Positions 53,335 to 62,144 of a DNA stretch of 64,000 bases are shown here, piece by piece. Numbering within the stretch: position 1 is the first letter of the stretch; each line of letters begins with the position of its first letter. The notes beneath the pieces were generated by a model, which did no database searches, was not told the DNA's origin, and saw nothing but the letters and a program-made list of their open reading frames with translations. The position numbers and the translations under genes were made by a program. Source of the stretch: Labilibacter sediminis (GTDB lineage: Bacteria; Bacteroidota; Bacteroidia; Bacteroidales; Marinilabiliaceae); assembly GCF_005877885.1 (NCBI RefSeq), contig NZ_VCHY01000001.1:310001-374000 (forward strand). The letters are read 5' to 3'.

Positions 53335-54978
53335 TTACTCAATCTTGAGCAAATATACCTTTTTAAATGTTTTATGACGGGTTGCCGGATTTAAAAACTC
53401 ACCCGACATTCTTGAAATTAAACGATGATTAAAAACTTCTTCATAAGTTATTCTGTCAGGAACCATCTGTTTAATATCCTCATAGCCTTCCTCATCAGTA
53501 ACTACCCAGTAGTTTTTATTATCCACCACCTTTTCAAAATCGTCCTTTTCCTTATACCATGATGATATTTTCTTTGGATAAAAATATGTCTCGAACTGAC
53601 GAAACTTATAGGTATATAAATCCTCATCATCAGCGGCCAATTCTGTATACTTATCACTTGCTCTTATCCCTCCATGATATTTAAACGCATTTGGAATAAA
53701 ATGAGCATTAATAATAAAACTAACGGCTATGGAAGAAATCGCTAATGGAACTATTATTTTTTTATACGCATCGAGTTTTGGATTTGCAAAGTAAATAACG
53801 GCACCCAAACCGATAAGTACCGGTATCCAAATCAATAAACTACCCGTTGGAAAGACAAAGGTCAATACCAATGCTGCTATGGACCAAACAATCAATAACA
53901 TTATATTTCGTGCGCCTAATAGCCATTTAATAACACCTCTGTTTTTATCCTGCTCAACACTTTTGTATATAAACTGAGCAACTATCATCGTTAAAAACGG
54001 TGTAACCGGATAAAAATAATGAGGCGCTTTTTGCGCTGAAGTGGATAAAATTAACGTATATATAACTACTAAGCTATAACTTAAATACTCAGGACGTAAG
54101 AACCTGGCACTTCCCTTTTTAGTTATAAGCCCTTTAATATGGTTGCCGATGGTAATAAATGCAAATAATGACCATGGCAGGTATATATAGATAAGCGTAT
54201 GCAAGTAAAAACTCATATCTCCATCTACCTTACCTCCTTTATTAAAAGATCCCTGAATTCGACCAACATTATTGGTCCAGAAGAAGAATTCAACGCCCTT
54301 CCATCCAAAATTATTGTAATTGGCTTTTAAGGTAATAAACAATACCAAACCCAGTATTGGGAAGGCCAACAGCCATACCGGATTAAAAATGTTTTTCCAA
54401 TCTCTTTTTAAAAGAAGATGACCACCCACTGTAAACACCGCAACTGCAAGTCCAATAGGTCCTTTTGTTATCATGGCCAGTCCGATAAAAACAAAGCCAA
54501 AAATAAAATTGACTGCCTTTTTATTATGTAAGAAATGAGCTAAAAAGGAAACTCCAATTACCACATTGGCCGTTAATAATGCATCGGTATGCAGGTCGTT
54601 ATGGTATAAAAACATCATTTCGCATGTGGCGTACAATAGCGCAGCTAACTCTCCTACCTGTTTCCCATAATAAAGCTTAGTCATTTTGTAAAGCGCATAA
54701 ACACTTCCTATCGAAAACAAAAGGGTTGGCAGTTTAAAGGCAAATAAGGATAAGCCAAATACATGAAATGACAAGCTGCTCAACCAAAACATTAAATGTG
54801 GTTTATGAAGATATGGACTACCTTTTATATGAGGCGTCATCCAATCACCGCTTTCAAACATATACCTGCTAACAGCTGCATATTTACCGGAGTCAATGCC
54901 TACTTCAGGAAATAATCCAATAAAATATACTATAAAAGCACACACAAATAATCCTAATCCTATAACTCTATTATTCAT
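53335..54978 (-). CDS. ArnT-like glycosyltransferase, family 39/83 type
   Basis: 547 residues with about 11 membrane helices in the first 440 residues and a soluble C-terminal tail. GIDSGKYAAVSRYMFESGDWMTPHIKG (residues about 27-55) is the periplasmic loop with the acidic residue used for transfer; PYLHKPHLMFWL and LHTDALLTANVV fit the polyprenyl-phosphate sugar family. Likely adds a sugar from a lipid carrier to lipid A or another envelope glycolipid. Starts inside a leader element like that of the GT2 gene. Same strand, 241 bases before the GT2 gene. Confidence 0.88.
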   Translation of the reverse strand: MNNRVIGLGLFVCAFIVYFIGLFPEVGIDSGKYAAVSRYMFESGDWMTPHIKGSPYLHKPHLMFWLSSLSFHVFGLSLFAFKLPTLLFSIGSVYALYKMTKLYYGKQVGELAALLYATCEMMFLYHNDLHTDALLTANVVIGVSFLAHFLHNKKAVNFIFGFVFIGLAMITKGPIGLAVAVFTVGGHLLLKRDWKNIFNPVWLLAFPILGLVLFITLKANYNNFGWKGVEFFFWTNNVGRIQGSFNKGGKVDGDMSFYLHTLIYIYLPWSLFAFITIGNHIKGLITKKGSARFLRPEYLSYSLVVIYTLILSTSAQKAPHYFYPVTPFLTMIVAQFIYKSVEQDKNRGVIKWLLGARNIMLLIVWSIAALVLTFVFPTGSLLIWIPVLIGLGAVIYFANPKLDAYKKIIVPLAISSIAVSFIINAHFIPNAFKYHGGIRASDKYTELAADDEDLYTYKFRQFETYFYPKKISSWYKEKDDFEKVVDNKNYWVVTDEEGYEDIKQMVPDRITYEEVFNHRLISRMSGEFLNPATRHKTFKKVYLLKIE

Positions 54979-55102
54979 CTGTTAATATTTATTTTTCAAT
55001 GGTCAGATGGAACTCCTAAATAAATTCAATCATTGCCGTATGTTTAACTTACATGATTGAATATACATGTACGTTTCATCTGTTAATATTTATTTTTCAA
55101 TG
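54973..55102 (-). repeat. Duplicated leader element before the GT39 gene
   Basis: CATCTGTTAATATTTATTTTTC occurs at 54976 (containing the gene's own start codon) and again at 55077, 101 bases apart, identical over 26 bases. The first copy continues with GGTCAGATGGAACTC, which on the minus strand can pair with the start region CAGATGAA. A second hairpin ATTCAATCAT/ATGATTGAAT lies at 55024-55033/55053-55062. Homologous to the element at 53088-53312. Confidence 0.75.
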
Positions 55103-55215
55103 ACTTTGAATGTGTAATTCAACCTTTTCAGATTTTCTGTGAGATAAAAATCCGCACAAAGATATGATAATAATAGAGAAGGTGGTTGCTTGCAACATTA
55201 AACGCTGTAAAAATG

Positions 55216-55263
55216 ATAGATCCGTTCCTATATATGTGCAAAGCCAATAGGAAACGGATCTAT
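55216..55263 (-). terminator. Probable terminator after the pentapeptide gene
   Basis: ATAGATCCGTTCCTA (55216-55230) pairs with TAGGAAACGGATCTAT (55248-55263) with one extra base; T-rich DNA follows on the minus strand. The remaining gap up to 55316 holds nothing recognised. Confidence 0.65.
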
Positions 55264-55316
55264 ATTTTCACTTGCCTTATATGGCGAATTATCTTTTTCT
55301 TTAATGCAAAGTGCCT

Positions 55317-55889
55317 CTACTCCACAATAATTTTATACTTCATCAGTAACCCTGATAAACCCTGTGCCGAAAATTTGGCTTTAGTTATATTATTCGTTTC
55401 CGGATTGATATTAAAATTAAAGCCCGATCGCAAATCCGCTTTTTCGAGGTTGGTTCGCTCAAACACTGCCTGTTGTAAATCACAATTGACAAACTGCGCC
55501 TGCGTTAAATCTGCTTCCACAAAATCTACCTGAATCAACTTACAGTTTCTAAAAGTCGTTTTCTTCAATTTTAATTTATAAAAAGATGAAAAATCAAGTA
55601 TGCAATCCATAAACTCAAATGATAAAGAAAACAGGTTACATTCATCGAAATGTAATCCGATCATTTTACAGCTGATAAACTTTACATCTCTAAAGGCTGC
55701 GTCGCTTATTTTTACATTACTTAAGTCACAGTTAATAAACTCACAATCGGTAAATACATATCCACTCAAATCATATCCTGATAAATTACAATTTGAAAAG
55801 GTGCATAATTCATATTCGCCTTTGTTAAGTTCCTTATTGTCGACACCTAAATTGGTATAATTTTCATCTGTATAATAACCGAAATTCAT
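55317..55889 (-). CDS. Pentapeptide-repeat protein, Qnr/McbG-like
   Basis: 190 residues, an A(D/N)LXX-type right-handed beta-helix from about residue 30 to 150 (units such as CDLSNVK, AAFRDVK, VDFVEADLTQAQF, LEKADLR). After it come GFNFNINPETNNITKAKFSAQGLSGLLMKY, a tail like that of Qnr and McbG proteins (NxxxPxxNxxxxARF). The fold mimics B-form DNA and can bind gyrase. A protective role against quinolones is possible, but a housekeeping role is as likely for a chromosomal copy. Single gene. Confidence 0.85.
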   Translation of the reverse strand: MNFGYYTDENYTNLGVDNKELNKGEYELCTFSNCNLSGYDLSGYVFTDCEFINCDLSNVKISDAAFRDVKFISCKMIGLHFDECNLFSLSFEFMDCILDFSSFYKLKLKKTTFRNCKLIQVDFVEADLTQAQFVNCDLQQAVFERTNLEKADLRSGFNFNINPETNNITKAKFSAQGLSGLLMKYKIIVE

Positions 55890-56071
55890 ATTAATATTAA
55901 TGATTGTTTAGAAGTGTAAAGATAATGATTGCTAAAGCATTTTTGGGGACTTTAGACAAGGAAATCGCCTTATGAATCTAAACCAACTCCCCACTCTTCT
56001 TTGTGGCACTCATGGTTCCATAGCTACTCTTCACACGCTTTATTATTAAATAAGTTAATAAGGTTGAATTA
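55890..56071. other. Intergenic DNA before dispersed repeat copy 2
   Basis: No gene or strong signal recognised between the pentapeptide gene start and the palindromic repeat. Confidence 0.4.
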
Positions 56072-56241
56072 AACCCGCAATATGCAATAGAAATTCTATT
56101 ACGCATTGAAATTGCCTCAAAACAAGGCGTTTCACTAACTTGATTCAACTCACCATAGCGGTGCTATGTTTCGTCTCAACAAGTCCTTGTTTTATGGCAC
56201 TTTCAATGCTCATAACAAACCTCTATTGCATAATCCGGGTT
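56072..56241. repeat. 170-bp palindromic dispersed repeat, copy 2
   Basis: Same element as 51911-52079: AACCCGC at one end, CCGGGTT at the other, shared core segments CATTGAAAT, CAAAACAAG, TTCAACTCACCA, GTGCTATG, CTTGTTTTAT, and the same long hairpin. Here the inner stem uses GCC/GGC where copy 1 uses CAC/GTG, a compensatory change. The apex has CATAGC-GGT-GCTATG. Confidence 0.8.
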
Positions 56242-56638
56242 AAACGAATAAACACATGGCTATTAAGGTTAAAAAGTAAAACCAAATAAGGTTTTTCTGT
56301 TATTTCAAGCTAATCTACAGCAAACACGTTTACCTTATTTTATTTACCCAATACAAAATCCTATTTATTAAGTACGTAATCGTTAAACATAGTAGCTGTT
56401 AAACCGGACATACATACCAACCTTATTACCTTATAATAATTTTAAAGACTTACTGAATTGACCTTATAAATACAATTAAACTATAATGTATATACACTGT
56501 AGCCTTTTGAAGGAGGAGAAAACCGCAGCACTTTAATCTCCTGTATTTTAGAAATACTGCCTATGGTTGGGAGTGGTATCTCTTTTTATTGTTTAAAAGC
56601 AATTTTCCTGGAGCTCGCCATTGAAACCTCTAGTTTTT
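56242..56638. other. Intergenic region before the ABC-2 permease stop
   Basis: About 400 bases with short AAGG/CCTT-type repeats; no gene, RNA or clear terminator recognised. A terminator for the RND-ABC operon was looked for and not seen. Confidence 0.4.
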
Positions 56639-57331
56639 TTACTTAATAAACTTTTCGCGATGCTGAAGATTAATTAAGCCCCACAACACAGCTGTAACAG
56701 AAGCCACCAAAATCATCAGTCTGTTTTGCCATAGCATGGTTTTAAACAACGATTCACTCATGTTAGTTGATGTAGTAAAAGGATTCAAAAATACATTCCA
56801 TTTCGAATCACCAATAAAACCATGAACAAACCATAAAGCCAATCCCACCAAAACCATAACCACTGCCGTACCATTACCATTACGCACCAAGGTACTAACT
56901 AAGAATCCAAGCGTGCCAAAAAATATTAGCACTACCCATAATTGTGCACTCATCTCCAGCACCGGAATTTCAACCAGTAAGAAGCTATTGGCAAAAGACA
57001 GGAGAAAAATCATGATAAATACCATGCAAAATATAATAGCCAAACGCACCAGCCATACTTTATAACGGTAGTTCGGAATACCAAATAATATCTCCAGTAT
57101 TCTGGCATCTTCATCGTTCTGTATCCCAAAAGCTGTTGGAAAAAACACCAATAAAATCCCGGGAAAAATGAGTTGATAATAAACATTCTCAATTGTAATA
57201 ACATCCGGAGAAAACAAACTAATAATAGTTATTAATAAATAAAACAATACCGAAGCTCCCAGGAAATATACAAAGCGATTACCGAATATGATTTTAAGAT
57301 TATATTTTATTATTTGAATAAGATTTTTCAT
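56639..57331 (-). CDS. ABC-2-type permease subunit
   Basis: 230 residues with six membrane helices (about 22-42, 54-70, 95-115, 131-149, 159-177, 205-222), the size and spacing of ABC-2 export permeases. The start FGNRFVYFLGASVLFYLL is typical. It has no ATPase of its own; the nearest is the ABC domain fused to the RND protein, whose stop is 10 bases upstream. Likely works with that domain to move a substrate across the inner membrane. Substrate unknown. Confidence 0.8.
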   Translation of the reverse strand: MKNLIQIIKYNLKIIFGNRFVYFLGASVLFYLLITIISLFSPDVITIENVYYQLIFPGILLVFFPTAFGIQNDEDARILEILFGIPNYRYKVWLVRLAIIFCMVFIMIFLLSFANSFLLVEIPVLEMSAQLWVVLIFFGTLGFLVSTLVRNGNGTAVVMVLVGLALWFVHGFIGDSKWNVFLNPFTTSTNMSESLFKTMLWQNRLMILVASVTAVLWGLINLQHREKFIK

Positions 57332-57341
57332 TCAGCTATAC

Positions 57342-60300
57342 TTAATTAGTGTTTTTACTTTCCTCGTTTCTAAGTAACCAGAGATAAGAATCCTCCAAAC
57401 TGGAACTTACTTTTACTGCTGATTCGTTAGGCTGATCTGAAGACAATACACGCACCCGAACGTGACTTCCAACACCAATATGATGTACAACCTGGTATTC
57501 TTTATTGACTTGTTCAAATTGTGCAGAAGGAACTTCAAACGTCCAGACTTTATCGTGAGTGACTCCGGAAAGCTCGGATGGTTTTCCCCAATATTTAAGT
57601 TCTCCTTTTTTCATGACCGCCACCATATTACAAGAGCTGGATATATCTTCAATAATATGAGTAGAAAATATGACCACTCTGTCGCGACTTAGCTCCACCA
57701 ATAGGTTTCTAAAGCGAATTCTTTCTCTTGGGTCCAGACCGGCAGTAGGTTCATCAACCACCAAAATACGAGGTAAATGCAACATTATCTGGGCAATACC
57801 AATACGCTGCTTCATCCCTCCCGAAAATGAACCAATCACATTATCTTTTCTTTCCCACATATGCACAGCTCGTAATACATACTCTACCCTTTCAATGCGT
57901 TCTTCTTTATTTGTAATGCCTTTTAAAGCGGCCATGTAATCTAAAAACTCAAAAGAAGTCATGTTATCATATGAACCAAATTCCTGCGGCAGATAGCCTA
58001 TTAATCCCTGAAGCTCTTCTCTGTATATCTGCGTATCCAATCCATTGACAAATATTTTACCATAACTCTGATCCAAAATTCCGCACACAATACGCATTAA
58101 AGTAGTTTTCCCGGCTCCATTAGGTCCTAACAAACCAATCATACCACTTTCCATAGTTAAGGACACGCCTTTAAGTGCTTTAAAAGGTTGCTTCTTTTGA
58201 CCAATAACAGGAATGGAACGAACTACGATATACCACCAACGACTGATGCCTGAGAATCTGCCTGACAAACGTTCTATGTTTAAGTTTTCCCTGATTAGTT
58301 TAACACCTGTTAAATAAACATATAATGCCAAATACCACAGCACACCAAATATTATAGCAGAAGAGATACTTCCATGAAGTAACACGAAAAAGGTTAAATT
58401 TACCAACGGATATAATAAAAGAAATGCTCTGTATATTATTCCTCTTTCTGAAATTAGCTTTTTAAATTTCTCATTTCCATCAGGCCAACTTGCCAGATGG
58501 CACAAATATGAAAGCCCTATAAAATAACTTACAAACAAGAAAATAAAATTCCATAAGCTGGTTTCTACATAAAACCAGGTCATATAAAAAATGAAACCTA
58601 ACAAGGGAATTTGCCAAATCAATGACTCCAAATAATCTTTCGATGTTTTGGTTAGTTTTTCTTCATGCCCGTATTGAGCCGCCGTTTTCCACTCTCGTTT
58701 GAACCTATTATCTCTATCATATACTTTAACCAAATTCCGAATAGTTATAGTAATAGGCTCACTTGATTTTATCAATTGGCTTTTGGCTTGCTTTAAACTC
58801 GTTAATACAAAATAAAACACTGCAGGCACACCTACAATCAACGCAAAATACTCAAGCAACTTCCAAACAAAAGAATGGTTTAAAACAAACTCAACAAGTA
58901 ATAATCCACTAATCCATAAGGCAAATATTGAGAGTTTATAAGGAAGTTTTAAACCACGTATCCAAGCTAAACTACCTTCCAATCCGAAACTGAATGTTGG
59001 AATAAACACGAGTGTTAACAAGGTACTTACTAATAAACCTCCTACAACTGTTATAGCAAATGGAGCCCCTAAACTTCCTACATATTCTGATTTACCCATG
59101 GCCAAAGGCAACATAGCAATAATGGTTGTTGCAGCTGTAATTAAAATAGGGCGAACCCTAGATATTCCTGCTTCAAGCAAGGCTCTGGAATGACGCATGC
59201 CTCCCTTTCGGAGAATATTAGAATAATCGATTAATATGATTCCGTTATTCACCACTACCCCCAACAATATCAGAAAACCAATTAAGGTATTTAAGTTGAG
59301 TAAGGAATTTCCGGTTAATATTAATCCAAGGAAAGAACCTATGGCCGCCAAAGGTATAGAGAATAACATGACAAATGGCGTAACCAGGGATTCAAAAACA
59401 GATGCCAAAATCATGAGTATTAGCAAAAAGGCCATTCCTATCAAGAAGTAAAACTCTTCAAATTGATCTTCTTTATGAATGACTTCTATTGCTGTACCTA
59501 CAGGAAGATTAAGCTCGCTTACCAACTCATCCACATTCATTCGGGCCTCTTCAAGTAAGCTCTTGGAGTCGTTAACCTCATCTGAAAAAGCATAGGAAAC
59601 GGTAATTTCTTTTTGCTGATTTACTCTGAGAATTTCAGAACGTCCGGTTGCGTAAATAATGTCAGAAAAGTCTCTTAACGAAACCAATGCTCCTTGATTG
59701 GTTAACACGTTTAGCTTTTGCAATTCAGCATATGTTTTGGGCTCAACTTCTTCCCGTTCGTAACTCCCCTGCTGCTTTAAAATAATATCATACTCTTCAT
59801 TATCTACCTTCAGGATCCCTCCTGAACTTACTTCAGAGCGAAAAGTCAATAATTCTGATAATACATTTTGCAGAGAAACTCCATACATACTCATTAATCC
59901 GGGATCAAACTCCAAGTGTACCTCAGGGCGCGGACTAGATGCACTTACCCTAACCCATTTTAATTCTTCAATATTATCCTCTAAAATATATTCTACATCT
60001 TCTGCTAATAGCAGCATCTTGTCAAAATCTTCACCTTTAATCACCACACTTTCGGATTGTGCGCCAATACCAAACATGGCCATCAGATTCATACCGGGAT
60101 TTACACCGAAACCTCCTCCTCCACCACCGGTACCTGAAGTACTTCCTTGCTCTAAACTAATTTCAGAATCCTGAAAACCATACAGCTTACTCTGTATTTC
60201 GGATTTTATTTCACCAATGCTACGATCAGATATTTTTTTATAATCCTCATCCAATTGAATAACAACGCTGGCTTTCTCTTCATAAACCTGACTGATGACT

Positions 60301-62072
60301 TTTCCTTTTTCTTCCAGTCCGTCAATTCTCTTCTCCAACTCCTGAACAAGTAAATCTGTATTTTCGAGTGTTGAACCTGAAGGGCGCTCAATATCTATAA
60401 CAAACTCTGGTGTTTCTACCTCTTTGTTTACCTGGTAACTCACCACCAGACTAATAAAAACGGTTACAAAAAAAACAAGAACAGCCATATTAATCGTACG
60501 TGCAGGTTTGCGCATTGCATTTTTCAGAAGTACAAGATAAGACTGTACCAGTCGGTTATGAAGTGGCAGTCTTCGTAAACGTTTTTGTACATTAGTCTTA
60601 CCATACCAAAGTACCGAATGTGTCATCATGGGTACTAAAAGTAAAGCCACCACTAACGAAATTATTAATGTACCAATAATGGATACGCTAATGTTTTTGG
60701 CTACAACCTTAAAAAATATATTCGATGAAAAAACAAAGGGAACAAACACTGTAATAGTGGTGAAAGTAGCCGCCAATATAGCTCTCCAAACCTCTTTAGT
60801 TCCTTTAATTACGGCTTTATCTCTATCATTTTCTGTTGAAGCAATACGATAGATATTCTCCATCACAACAATGCTATTATCAATAAGCATTCCTACTGCC
60901 AAAGCAATTCCAATCAATGTTAAGGTATTGATACTAACACCAAACGCATAAAAAACATTGAATACCGAAAAAACAGATATTGGTATCGACAACATAATAA
61001 GAGATACCAATGGAATATTTCTTAAGAAAATCCATAGGATAAACACAGCCAGAACACTACCTATCAATGCCAGGTTTATAATCTGATCAATATTTTCTTC
61101 CATAGTTTCGGCACTGTTGGAAGTAACTACCAACTCTATTCCTTCTCCCTTTAGCTCTTTATTCAGCTCTTCTATTTCATGGTTAAGTCTGCCAGATAAA
61201 TCAATTTGGTTTACTGTTGATTCACGCGAGATTTTAATGGTGACGGATTCCTTTGAATTCACCCGACTAAACGAACTCTGCTCCTTTACTCCAAACACAA
61301 TGTCGCCGACGTCCTTTAATAACACCGGTCCCTGCGTTGATATAATTACCTCTTCCAAATCCTTTAAAGTGTTATACTCACTAGTGGTATTCACAAATAA
61401 ATATTGTCCCTGATCAACCACTCTGCCGGCAAAGGTTTTAGCACCTTCACTATTTTTAATTTTACGCTGAACCTCAGAAACCGTAATACCCAATGCTTCA
61501 AGCTTTTCTTCATGCAGCGTAATTTCAACCGTTTTTTCTCTTCCTCCAAAAACTTCAACACCTGCTACCCCGTCAACACCTTCTAGTTTATCGGTTATTT
61601 TCTGATCCGTAATGGCTCTAACCCTGTCAACCCCACCTTCTCCCAAAACCTGAAGCTGCATAAACTGATTGCTCATTTGTTGCAAATCAATTTTTACCAC
61701 TGTAGCTCTAAAACCATCAGGTAATATTCCTTGCGAAGATTGTACTTTTTCCGCTAGTTTTAAATAAGCATATTTAAAATCAATGTCCTTACTTAAGTAT
61801 ATAATTATTGTTCCTCTACCCGGATTAATTCTGGTTTCTATTTTCTCAATTCCTTCCAGCGTGCCCACTACTCCTTCCAAAGGAATCATCACTTCCTGCT
61901 CAATATAGCGCGGATCATATTCACTATCTCCAACTGCCTGAACAAAAAGCATAGGCATTTCTGTATCAGGATATAACTCTACCGAAAGGTTTTTATACGA
62001 TACTATCCCCAATAAAGTAAGCCCGATAAAGAGCATGCTAATGAGTACTTTTCGATGTATTATTAAGTTCAT
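57342..62072 (-). CDS. RND efflux permease fused to an ABC ATPase
   Basis: One uninterrupted 1,576-residue frame. Residues 1-1035 are a full RND permease (12 helices, two periplasmic domains, a Gly-rich loop near 645-670); TM4 shows LIDNSIVVMEN (D398-N399) and TM10 VVVNNGIILID, so the usual D-D and K of AcrB are changed. 1040-1100: two more helices. 1107-1118 ITITIRNLVKVYD looks like the first strand of an ABC domain, but then come four or five helices (about 1150-1260), and only then the rest of the ABC domain (1300-1510): Walker A GPNGAGKTT 1316-1324, Q-loop near 1363, signature FSGGM 1416-1420, Walker B ILVVDEP ending at 1442, H1472. The C-terminus has SSSLEDSYLWLL. Preceded by a second RND gene, followed by an ABC-2 permease. 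Confidence 0.9.
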   Translation of the reverse strand: MNLIIHRKVLISMLFIGLTLLGIVSYKNLSVELYPDTEMPMLFVQAVGDSEYDPRYIEQEVMIPLEGVVGTLEGIEKIETRINPGRGTIIIYLSKDIDFKYAYLKLAEKVQSSQGILPDGFRATVVKIDLQQMSNQFMQLQVLGEGGVDRVRAITDQKITDKLEGVDGVAGVEVFGGREKTVEITLHEEKLEALGITVSEVQRKIKNSEGAKTFAGRVVDQGQYLFVNTTSEYNTLKDLEEVIISTQGPVLLKDVGDIVFGVKEQSSFSRVNSKESVTIKISRESTVNQIDLSGRLNHEIEELNKELKGEGIELVVTSNSAETMEENIDQIINLALIGSVLAVFILWIFLRNIPLVSLIMLSIPISVFSVFNVFYAFGVSINTLTLIGIALAVGMLIDNSIVVMENIYRIASTENDRDKAVIKGTKEVWRAILAATFTTITVFVPFVFSSNIFFKVVAKNISVSIIGTLIISLVVALLLVPMMTHSVLWYGKTNVQKRLRRLPLHNRLVQSYLVLLKNAMRKPARTINMAVLVFFVTVFISLVVSYQVNKEVETPEFVIDIERPSGSTLENTDLLVQELEKRIDGLEEKGKVISQVYEEKASVVIQLDEDYKKISDRSIGEIKSEIQSKLYGFQDSEISLEQGSTSGTGGGGGGFGVNPGMNLMAMFGIGAQSESVVIKGEDFDKMLLLAEDVEYILEDNIEELKWVRVSASSPRPEVHLEFDPGLMSMYGVSLQNVLSELLTFRSEVSSGGILKVDNEEYDIILKQQGSYEREEVEPKTYAELQKLNVLTNQGALVSLRDFSDIIYATGRSEILRVNQQKEITVSYAFSDEVNDSKSLLEEARMNVDELVSELNLPVGTAIEVIHKEDQFEEFYFLIGMAFLLILMILASVFESLVTPFVMLFSIPLAAIGSFLGLILTGNSLLNLNTLIGFLILLGVVVNNGIILIDYSNILRKGGMRHSRALLEAGISRVRPILITAATTIIAMLPLAMGKSEYVGSLGAPFAITVVGGLLVSTLLTLVFIPTFSFGLEGSLAWIRGLKLPYKLSIFALWISGLLLVEFVLNHSFVWKLLEYFALIVGVPAVFYFVLTSLKQAKSQLIKSSEPITITIRNLVKVYDRDNRFKREWKTAAQYGHEEKLTKTSKDYLESLIWQIPLLGFIFYMTWFYVETSLWNFIFLFVSYFIGLSYLCHLASWPDGNEKFKKLISERGIIYRAFLLLYPLVNLTFFVLLHGSISSAIIFGVLWYLALYVYLTGVKLIRENLNIERLSGRFSGISRWWYIVVRSIPVIGQKKQPFKALKGVSLTMESGMIGLLGPNGAGKTTLMRIVCGILDQSYGKIFVNGLDTQIYREELQGLIGYLPQEFGSYDNMTSFEFLDYMAALKGITNKEERIERVEYVLRAVHMWERKDNVIGSFSGGMKQRIGIAQIMLHLPRILVVDEPTAGLDPRERIRFRNLLVELSRDRVVIFSTHIIEDISSSCNMVAVMKKGELKYWGKPSELSGVTHDKVWTFEVPSAQFEQVNKEYQVVHHIGVGSHVRVRVLSSDQPNESAVKVSSSLEDSYLWLLRNEESKNTN

Positions 62073-62144
62073 TTCTTAATTTAAAGATTGTCAGTAAATG
62101 GTTTATGCATATTGCTTTCGCCTCATGGCTATCTGGAGTTAACC

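Noticed and set aside
57342-62072. The RND-ABC fusion as two overlapping or mis-joined genes
   Set aside because: The frame is open throughout with consistent codon use, and there is a natural linker with membrane helices rather than an abrupt join; read-level proof is still outside my reach.
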